Assembly (NCBI GenBank): GCA_030597865.1
Contig: JAUVQZ010000093.1
Coordinates: 1-10,611, forward strand
Direction: 5' to 3'
Source: Pseudomonadota bacterium
GTDB lineage: Bacteria > Desulfobacterota > Desulfobulbia > Desulfobulbales > SURF-16
DNA: 10,611 nt
Part shown: positions 4,991 through 10,611 of the stretch, piece by piece
Layout of the letters: every line of letters starts with the position of its first letter
How positions within the stretch are numbered: the first letter of the stretch is position 1
Made by a program: the position numbers and the translations under genes
Notes under the pieces: generated by a model
What the model was told of the DNA's origin: nothing
The model's database searches: none
Seen by the model: only the letters and a program-made list of their open reading frames with translations

Positions 4991-7663
4991 ATGGCCACGA
5001 CCACCCATAAACACGCCCATGAACCAGGGCATCATCACCAGGTTCAGCCAAAGCACTATGTTGACCCGGTCTGCGGAATGAGCACCGCTGATGAAACCGC
5101 CTTTAGCCCCCATGAATACAAGGGCACCACCTTTTACTTCTGTAGCGATCATTGCCTTGCCAAGTTCAAGGAAGAACCGGCGGCCTATGGGGCCCAGGAG
5201 AAGAAGGAGTGCTGCCACGCTAAAGATAAGCCAACCGTCTATACCGATCCGGTCTGTGGCATGAGCACCGAGGATGAACAGGCCTTTTCCACCCTTGAGC
5301 ATGGGGGGAAATCATACCATTTCTGCAGCGACCACTGCCTGGCAGCATTTAAGGGTAATCCCGGCCTCTTTATCGGCAGCGGTAATGGCCCTCAACCCCC
5401 GGCGCCTAAAGACCCTGGCCAAGGCACAACCTACACCTGCCCCATGCACCCCGAGGTGGAGCAGGAGGGCCCCGGCCCCTGTCCGAAATGCGGCATGGCC
5501 CTGGAGCCTTTAACCCCGGTTGCCCTGGCAAGCCGCACGGAATATAGCTGTCCCATGCATCCGGAGATAGTCCAGGATTCCCCGGGCTCCTGCCCCAAAT
5601 GCGGCATGGCGCTGGAAAGCCGCACCATCTCCCTTGATGATGAGGAGGAGAACCCCGAGTATGATTATATGCGCAAACGCTTTATCTTCGGGGCTATTCT
5701 CACCCTGCCGCTGGTTGTCATTGCCATGCGGGACATGCTGCCAGGCGGCCATCTCATCGACAACCTGGCCGCACCCCAGACCCTGGGCTGGCTGGAGCTG
5801 ATCCTGGCCACCCCGGTGGTGCTCTGGGCTGGCTGGCCTTTTTATGTGCGGGGCCTGCAATCAATTATCAATAAAAGCCTCAATATGTTTACCCTGATCG
5901 GTCTGGGCGTATCCGTGGCCTATATCTACAGCCTCATCGCGGTGCTTATGCCCAATATCTTCCCGGCCACCATGCGGGGACCAAGCGGCGCAGTGGGGGT
6001 CTATTTCGAGGCGGCCGCAGTCATCGTCACCCTGTTCCTCCTGGGCCAGGTTCTGGAACTGCGGGCCCGCGGCCAGACCGGCGCGGCGATCAAGGCCCTC
6101 CTGGGCCTGGCCCCCAAGACGGCGCGCAAGGTCAACGATGACGGCAGTGAGGAGGATATCCCCCTGGAGCATGTCAAGTCCGGGGATCGGCTGCGGATCA
6201 GACCGGGGGAAAAGGTGCCGGTGGACGGCGTGGTCCTGGAAGGGGCAAGCGCGGTGGACGAGGCCATGATCTCCGGTGAGCCGCTGCCGGTTACCAAGCA
6301 GACCGGCGACAGGGTGATCGGCGCCACGGTCAACGGCAAGGGGACTATGATCATGCTGGCCGACAAGGTGGGCAGCGACACCCTGCTGGCCCGCATCGTC
6401 CAGATGGTGGCCGAGGCCCAGCGCAGTCGCGCCCCGATCCAGAAGATGGCTGATCTGGTGGCCGGCTATTTCGTGCCCATGGTCATTGCTGTGGCCCTTC
6501 TTGCCTTTGGCGTCTGGTATGTTGTCGGCCCTGATCCACGCCTAGCCTACGCCTTGATCGCAGCGGTATCGGTGCTGATCATTGCCTGCCCCTGTGCCCT
6601 GGGCCTGGCCACACCCATGTCCATCATGGTGGCCACCGGCAAGGGCGCCACCATGGGGGTGCTGTTTAAAAACGCCGAGACCATTGAGACCATGCGCAAG
6701 ATCGATACCCTGGTGGTGGACAAGACCGGCACCCTGACCCTGGGCAAGCCCAAGCTGACCGCTGTGGTCACGGCTGACACCATGCCAGACGGGGAGATGC
6801 TCTCCCTTGCGGCCACATTGGAAAGGGGCAGTGAGCATCCTCTGGCTGCGGCCATTGTGGCCGGGGCAACCGATAGGGGTGTTAGCCTTGGAGATCTGAA
6901 AAATTTTGACTCCCATACCGGCAAGGGTGTCTCCGGTCAGGTGGCGGGCAAAACCGTGCTGCTGGGCAATCTAAAGCTGCTGGATGATTTTTCGGTGGAT
7001 CCCGGCATCCTGGCTGGGCAGGCGGAAGAGATGCGGGGTGAAGGCCAGACCGTGATGTTCGTGGCCGTGGCTGGCCAGATCGCCGGTCTGCTGGCCGTGT
7101 CCGATCCGATCAAGGAGACCACCCCCGAGGCCATCAGACAACTGCACAGCGAGGGCATCCGCATCGTCATGCTCACCGGCGACAATAGAGCCACGGCCGA
7201 GGCGGTGGGCAATAAGCTGGATATTGACGAGGTGGTGGCCGAGGTGCTGCCCGATGAAAAGGCGGCCGCGGTGAGGAAGTTTCAGGATGAAGGCCACATG
7301 GTGGCCATGGCGGGCGACGGCATTAACGATGCCCCTGCCCTGGCCCAGGCCCATGTTGGCATTGCCATGGGCACCGGCACCGATGTGGCCATGGAATCGG
7401 CTGGCGTCACCCTGGTCAAGGGTGATCTGATTGGTATTATCCGGGCCCGCAAACTGAGTCGCGCCACCATGGCCAATATCAAGCAGAACCTATTCTTTGC
7501 CTTTATCTATAACTCCCTTGGCGTGCCGGTGGCAGCCGGAGTTCTCTACCCCTTCTTCGGCATCCTGCTCAGCCCAATGATTGCGGCAGCGGCCATGAGC
7601 CTCTCCTCGGTTTCGGTTATCAGTAATGCCCTCAGACTACGAGGGCTAAAGGTTGGAGATTAA
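4991..7663 (+). CDS. copA: CopA-like Cu(+)-exporting P1B-type ATPase with YHS and zinc-ribbon-like N-terminus
   Basis: An inner-membrane ATPase of 890 residues that pumps monovalent copper out of the cytoplasm. The N-terminus has a His-rich stretch (HKHAHEPGHHH), YHS domain 1 (about 23-67), YHS domain 2 (84-128), and two heavy-metal-binding CPMHP...CPKCGM units (148-173, 185-210). The usual GMTCxxC HMA domain is absent. The core has SGEP (428-431, actuator), CPC (533-535, ion path), DKTGT with phosphorylated D577, H616-P617 (nucleotide domain) and GDGINDAP (from 775). The last membrane segments carry YN and MSLSS, the P1B-1 copper pattern. The ATG at 4991 is chosen over a GTG at 4982 because GGAGGTG (4978-4984) is the ribosome-binding site and overlaps that GTG. 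It follows the regulator and YHS genes, so metal-induced export is the operon's core function. Silver may also be carried. Confidence 0.96.
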   Translation: MATTTHKHAHEPGHHHQVQPKHYVDPVCGMSTADETAFSPHEYKGTTFYFCSDHCLAKFKEEPAAYGAQEKKECCHAKDKPTVYTDPVCGMSTEDEQAFSTLEHGGKSYHFCSDHCLAAFKGNPGLFIGSGNGPQPPAPKDPGQGTTYTCPMHPEVEQEGPGPCPKCGMALEPLTPVALASRTEYSCPMHPEIVQDSPGSCPKCGMALESRTISLDDEEENPEYDYMRKRFIFGAILTLPLVVIAMRDMLPGGHLIDNLAAPQTLGWLELILATPVVLWAGWPFYVRGLQSIINKSLNMFTLIGLGVSVAYIYSLIAVLMPNIFPATMRGPSGAVGVYFEAAAVIVTLFLLGQVLELRARGQTGAAIKALLGLAPKTARKVNDDGSEEDIPLEHVKSGDRLRIRPGEKVPVDGVVLEGASAVDEAMISGEPLPVTKQTGDRVIGATVNGKGTMIMLADKVGSDTLLARIVQMVAEAQRSRAPIQKMADLVAGYFVPMVIAVALLAFGVWYVVGPDPRLAYALIAAVSVLIIACPCALGLATPMSIMVATGKGATMGVLFKNAETIETMRKIDTLVVDKTGTLTLGKPKLTAVVTADTMPDGEMLSLAATLERGSEHPLAAAIVAGATDRGVSLGDLKNFDSHTGKGVSGQVAGKTVLLGNLKLLDDFSVDPGILAGQAEEMRGEGQTVMFVAVAGQIAGLLAVSDPIKETTPEAIRQLHSEGIRIVMLTGDNRATAEAVGNKLDIDEVVAEVLPDEKAAAVRKFQDEGHMVAMAGDGINDAPALAQAHVGIAMGTGTDVAMESAGVTLVKGDLIGIIRARKLSRATMANIKQNLFFAFIYNSLGVPVAAGVLYPFFGILLSPMIAAAAMSLSSVSVISNALRLRGLKVGD

Positions 7664-7704
7664 AAAAACATTCAGGCTGTTTGGCATGGAGATGGAGAAT
7701 AATC

Positions 7705-8340
7705 ATGACAGAGACAACACCGGCATACGGCCTCTGGCCCCTGGTGATCCTGAACTCGGCAGTATTTATCCTCTTTGCCTTTAGTTTCATCAGGCCGAAG
7801 ACCAGACTTGACTGGCGCAGTCTGGGGGCATTTTCCGCCTTTATGGTGGCCCTGTTCGTCGAGATGTATGGCTTCCCGCTCACCATCTATTTTCTATCGG
7901 GCTGGCTGCAGAGCCGATTCCCCAACACCGACATCTTCGCCCATGGCAGCGGCCATCTCTGGTTCACGATTTTGGGCCTTGAGGGCAATCCCCATACAAG
8001 TCCCATCCACCTGGTGGCCAACCTCCTTATAATCGCCGGCTTTTACCTGACCTACAGGGCCTGGCAGGTGCTGCATGCGGCGCAACAGGCAGGGCAACTG
8101 GCCACAACCGGGCCCTATGGGCTGGTCCGCCATCCGCAGTATGACGGTTTTATCCTGGTCATGTTCGGTTTTCTGCTGATGTGGCCGACCTTTCTCACCC
8201 TGATCATGTTCCCGATTCTGCTGGTTGTCTATACTCGGCTGGCAAAACAGGAGGAAGGCCTGGTGAGAAAGGAGTTTGGCCAGGCCTACGATGTCTATGC
8301 CCAGCACGTTCCGGCCTTTATACCACGGTTGAAGAGATGA
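7705..8340 (+). CDS. Isoprenylcysteine carboxyl methyltransferase (ICMT/PEMT)-like membrane protein
   Basis: An integral membrane protein of 211 residues. Hydrophobic segments lie at about 10-29, 41-66, 102-120 and 148-180. The family core is GPYGLVRHPQY (136-146), followed by a helical hairpin and then KQEEGLVRKEFGQAYDVY (181-198) with the paired glutamates that close the S-adenosylmethionine pocket in this superfamily. Bacteria lack prenylated CaaX proteins, so the true substrate (a lipid, quinone or small thiol) is unknown. Relatives often sit beside copper ATPase genes. The ATG at 7705 has GGAGA at 7694-7698 with 6-nt spacing and lies 41 nt after copA; upstream in-frame TTG at 7681 lacks such support. 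The next gene begins 25 nt downstream, which places this gene inside the copper operon. Confidence 0.85.
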   Translation: MTETTPAYGLWPLVILNSAVFILFAFSFIRPKTRLDWRSLGAFSAFMVALFVEMYGFPLTIYFLSGWLQSRFPNTDIFAHGSGHLWFTILGLEGNPHTSPIHLVANLLIIAGFYLTYRAWQVLHAAQQAGQLATTGPYGLVRHPQYDGFILVMFGFLLMWPTFLTLIMFPILLVVYTRLAKQEEGLVRKEFGQAYDVYAQHVPAFIPRLKR

Positions 8341-8365
8341 TTAATAACCATGTGAGGAGCGAATT

Positions 8366-8905
8366 ATGACAAGCCTGACCGGACATCCTGCCCCCCCCTT
8401 TCATCTGCCAGATAGTGAGGAAAAGGTCCACCATCTGGCCGACTATAAGGGCTCTTGGCTGTTGTTGGTCTTCCACCGGCATCTTGGCTGACTGCCCTGC
8501 CGAGCCCACCTTCTGCAGTTGCAGAAGCAGGAGAGAGATTTTAGAAAGCGTGGGGTGAAGATCGTGGTGGTCACCTTTGAATCAGGATCTTCTGCCCGCA
8601 GCTATCGTGAAGAAACGGGCCTGGATTGGCCACTGCTCATCGATGAGAACAAAGAACTGTACCGAGCTTACGGCATGCGTGCCGCCTCCCTTTGGGATAT
8701 CTGGGGACCAAAGACCTGGTGGGTCTATGGCAGGGAGATCCTCAAGGGAAATACACCGAAAAAGCCCACTGGTGATATTTATCAACGGGGCGGGGACGTG
8801 TTGATCGATCAGCAGGGTATGGTGCGCCTCCATCATGTCGGTGCAGGTCCGGCGAATCGCCCTTCTGTGGCGACAATTCTTCACTGTCTAACCAGTACAG
8901 TGTAA
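8366..8905 (+). CDS. Probable selenoprotein: peroxiredoxin-like thiol oxidoreductase with in-frame TGA (Sec42)
   Basis: Read through one TGA (8489-8491), this frame encodes 179 residues. The ATG has GAGGAG at 8354-8359 with 6-nt spacing and lies 25 nt after the preceding gene. The order is a thioredoxin-fold start (HPAPPFHLPDSEEKVHHLADY), a core strand (SWLLLVFHRHLG), then U42-L-P-C45, then VKIVVVTF, LDWPLLIDENKELYRAYGM, and GDIYQRGGDVLIDQQG (136-151). This is the layout of Prx-like AhpC/TSA_2 proteins (PRXL2/SelU and SelL-related), in which a Cys or Sec occupies position 42 of a CxxC/UxxC motif. They reduce peroxides or protein thiols; the substrate here is unknown. No other stop interrupts the frame. 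A start after the TGA would remove the active site. A SECIS-like hairpin follows the TGA. The alternative, a Cys-to-stop pseudogene or sequencing error, is less likely given the coincidence of position and hairpin. Confidence 0.85.
8496..8531 (+). promoter_or_regulatory. Putative bacterial SECIS element
   Basis: Just after the TGA, CTTCTGC (8510-8516) pairs perfectly with GCAGAAG (8521-8527) around an AGTT loop, and CCTG (8496-8499) can pair with CAGG (8528-8531) as a lower stem with a bulged left side. The loop begins 25 nt after the TGA and contains a G in its first two positions. This agrees with the known bacterial rule of a SelB-binding hairpin within roughly 16-37 nt of the UGA. It lies inside the coding region, as bacterial SECIS elements do. 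Confidence 0.7.
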
Positions 8906-8928
8906 ACTTTAAATCTTTGAATAGGTGT

Positions 8929-8994
8929 TTAGCGCTTTAGGCTATTAGGGCGCTAGACATAAGGCCATGCACACCTAATAGCCTAAAGCGCTAA
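8929..8994. repeat. Long perfect inverted repeat between converging genes
   Basis: Arms of 21 bp (8929-8949 and 8974-8994) are exact reverse complements; the left arm begins TTAGCGCTTTAGGC. The loop is 24 nt. The arms extend imperfectly outward (AGGTGT against CAACCT). It lies 24 nt after the selenoprotein stop and about 116 nt beyond the stop of the converging helicase gene. No T-tract follows on either strand, so it is not a classical terminator, though the large hairpin could stabilise or end both transcripts. Confidence 0.85.
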
Positions 8995-9110
8995 CAACCT
9001 GAAGGATGCTTCACTTAACCAAGACCTGATGTTGACACAGCTGCGAAGATTAAAGGTTTACCTTGCACCAGGGGAGCCATTGAATCGTCCCTCTTCCCTT
9101 TCTTCAACCC
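8995..9110. other. Short intergenic stretch
   Basis: No gene, repeat or clear promoter is visible between the inverted repeat and the stop codon of the converging helicase gene. Confidence 0.5.
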
Positions 9111-10611
9111 TCAACGCCTCCTGCGCTTCACCCTGCTGGTGGCCTGGGCAATGAGCGGGTCATCGGGCCAGTAATGTTTGGGGTATCTGCCCTTGAGTTC
9201 TTTTTTCACCTCATGATAGGTGGTCTGCCAGAAACCGGCAAGATCCCGGGTGACCTGGATAGCTCTGCCTGCCGGTGACAACAGGTGGACAAGTATCGAA
9301 ACTTTCCCCCCAAACACGGTTGGGCTGACTGTGGCCCCGAACATCTCCTGAAGACGCACAGCAAGAATGGGTGGCTCGCCGGCCTTGTACAAAAGCCGCT
9401 TTTTTGAGCCACTGGGCACCTGAAAATGGCTGGGGACCAACCTGTCAAGCTGCTGTTGATCCTGCCAGGAGAGAAGAGAAAGCAGGATTGGATAGAGATC
9501 GAGCTTGTTAAGCTGCTTTAAGCTGGTAATGCCATTAATATAGGGTTCAAGCCAGGAAGGATCATTTAGCAGACTGGTATCAGACACGTCAGGCCATCTA
9601 TCAGGATCCCAGCCATGGGCCGACTGCATTCTGGCCTGAAGCTCCCGGCTCTTTTTCTGCCAGCCCAAACAGTCAATCCCGGTCTGGCGTATGCCTTCAA
9701 CGAGGCATTGCCTTATTCTCTCTGGATCAACCTCGGGCAATGGTTCCCTTGCAAGTTCCAGGCTGCCGAGCAACAGGACAGAGGCCGCCTCCACCTGGGT
9801 CTTATTCCACACCACCCTGTCGTCCCTGGTCAATAAATGGCCATGGTGGCCGGTAATGTCTTGCCGGGCAAGAGCGGCCCCCATAAAAATTCGTCCCTGC
9901 TGTTTTCCGCCATCGACATGGGCGGCCACCAGAAAATCAGCCCGGTGCAGATGATCTCCAACAGGGACGATGACGCCGCGACCTGAGGACAGGAGGTGCT
10001 GACTGGAACCTGGTTTCTTTTGGGCTATGCGATCAGGGTAGGCATAGGCCAGCAGATTGCCTGACTCCTGGAAGTCCTGTTTTGCTCCGTCCACGCCAAG
10101 CAGGCGTTGGTATTGGTTGGCCTCCTGAAGGATACGTCGACAGAGTGAGGGGTCTGCGCTCCGGGCCCGGACCATGGTTGACCCTTCATCCTCAAAGAGA
10201 CGTAAAACCTCCAGACGATCCTCAATATCAACACTTCGCCCCCCATCACCGCCGCTCAATAGATCACGATTTTGCAATAGGGCGGCCAACCGGCAGGCCA
10301 GGGGACCATGGCCCAGATCCCGACCACGCAACAGCATCAATGCCAGGCGTGGGTGGAGGGGCAGGGCGGCGATTTCTCTGCCGATAGTGGTGAGAACACC
10401 TCTGCCGTCAAGGGCGCCAATCTGGACCAGAAGTTCCCGGGCCAGATTCACCTGCCCAGGCCGGGGTGGATCAAGCCAGGTCAGGTCGCCGGGATCCGTC
10501 ACCCCCCACAGCAGAACCTCGAGAAGCAAGGGGGCGAGGTCAGCATTGACAATTTCCGGGGCCTGGAAATCTGCCCTTGAGTGATGCTCCCCCTCTGTCC
10601 ACAATCGGTAA
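9111..10611 (-). CDS. hrpB: ATP-dependent helicase HrpB (partial, N-terminus beyond right edge)
   Basis: The visible part is the C-terminal 500 or so residues of a DEAH/RHA-type helicase. It opens in frame with YRLWTEGEHHSR, the end of the second RecA-like domain, so the true start lies outside the window; the internal TTG at 10602-10604 is not a start. Next come the HA2 winged-helix/ratchet region (DLAPLLLEVLLWGV, LDPPRPGQVNLARELLVQIG, IGREIAALPLHPRLALMLL) and the HrpB-specific C-terminal domain ending in YPKHYWPDDPL and an R/K-rich tail (VKRRRR). The walker motifs and DEAH box are off the edge. HrpB is a cytoplasmic nucleic-acid helicase of poorly defined role, unrelated to the copper operon. 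The gene converges on the operon. The visible frame is intact. Confidence 0.94.
   Translation of the reverse strand, partial: YRLWTEGEHHSRADFQAPEIVNADLAPLLLEVLLWGVTDPGDLTWLDPPRPGQVNLARELLVQIGALDGRGVLTTIGREIAALPLHPRLALMLLRGRDLGHGPLACRLAALLQNRDLLSGGDGGRSVDIEDRLEVLRLFEDEGSTMVRARSADPSLCRRILQEANQYQRLLGVDGAKQDFQESGNLLAYAYPDRIAQKKPGSSQHLLSSGRGVIVPVGDHLHRADFLVAAHVDGGKQQGRIFMGAALARQDITGHHGHLLTRDDRVVWNKTQVEAASVLLLGSLELAREPLPEVDPERIRQCLVEGIRQTGIDCLGWQKKSRELQARMQSAHGWDPDRWPDVSDTSLLNDPSWLEPYINGITSLKQLNKLDLYPILLSLLSWQDQQQLDRLVPSHFQVPSGSKKRLLYKAGEPPILAVRLQEMFGATVSPTVFGGKVSILVHLLSPAGRAIQVTRDLAGFWQTTYHEVKKELKGRYPKHYWPDDPLIAQATSRVKRRRR

Noticed and set aside
4622..5302. Long minus-strand open frame of 226 codons opposite the YHS gene and the copA 5' end
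   Set aside because: It is antisense to well-supported domains and shows no family motif or start signal; high GC content produces such shadows.
6542..6924. Overlapping minus-strand frames opposite the copA core
   Set aside because: They lie opposite the CPC and DKTGT regions, where codon bias on the coding strand keeps antisense frames open; no protein family is recognisable.
8519..8905. A gene of 128 codons starting with TTG after the TGA
   Set aside because: It would lack the first strands and the redox motif of the fold. The upstream frame with ATG and strong ribosome-binding site is continuous with it through the TGA, so it is the C-terminal part of the selenoprotein.
8921..9000. Integron attC site at the long inverted repeat
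   Set aside because: The arms are perfectly paired over 21 bp, while attC sites have unpaired extrahelical bases and defined RYYYAAC/GTTRRRY ends, and no integron integrase or cassette array is present.
10602..10604. TTG start of hrpB inside the window
   Set aside because: The frame continues upstream with conserved residues (YR before LWTEGEHH), so the gene extends past the window edge.

Overview
The window looks like a chromosomal segment of an anaerobic, selenium-using bacterium. The most likely group is Desulfobacterota (Desulfobulbaceae-like). This rests on a probable selenocysteine-containing redox protein, a tandem-domain universal stress protein, and moderately GC-rich genes mixed with AT-richer inserted segments. 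The taxonomic call is inference; no rRNA or other phylogenetic marker is present.

Layout. (1) Positions 1-968, minus strand: an NfeD-like membrane protein followed by an SPFH/stomatin-like protein that runs off the left edge. (2) Positions 969-2881: an accessory island. It holds a VapBC-type toxin-antitoxin pair on the minus strand with a clear sigma70-type promoter. Two 142-bp direct repeats (about 94% identical) lie on either side of the pair, with three copies of a GTGTCAAGGATAAAGAT element, short tandem repeats, and a small remnant resembling the zinc-ribbon tail of an IS91-type transposase. (3) Positions 2882-3874, minus strand: a tandem universal stress protein. (4) Positions 3875-8994, plus strand: a copper-handling operon. 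A palindrome-rich intergenic region with a MerR-type long-spacer promoter precedes a MerR-family regulator, a small membrane-anchored YHS protein, a CopA-like Cu(+) P1B-type ATPase with two YHS and two CPMHP zinc-ribbon-like domains at its N-terminus, an isoprenylcysteine-methyltransferase-like membrane protein, and a peroxiredoxin-like protein. A long perfect inverted repeat follows. (5) Positions 9111-10611, minus strand: the C-terminal half of ATP-dependent helicase HrpB, cut by the right edge.

Main discovery. The last gene of the copper operon (8366-8905) is interrupted by one in-frame TGA at codon 42. That codon falls exactly where peroxiredoxin-like proteins carry the redox-active cysteine, giving U-L-P-C. 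Strong ribosome-binding signals precede the ATG, the reading frame is intact on both sides, and a stable hairpin begins 18 nt after the TGA with its loop 25 nt downstream, as expected for a bacterial SECIS. A conventional gene caller would start the gene at an internal codon and lose the active site. I read it as a selenoprotein of the Prx-like (AhpC-TSA_2 / SelU / SelL-related) group.

How the operon probably works (inference): the MerR-family sensor activates the long-spacer promoter when metal is present. The YHS protein and the ATPase N-terminus bind the metal and CopA exports Cu(+). The methyltransferase-like protein and the selenoperoxiredoxin would serve membrane or thiol protection during metal or oxidative stress.
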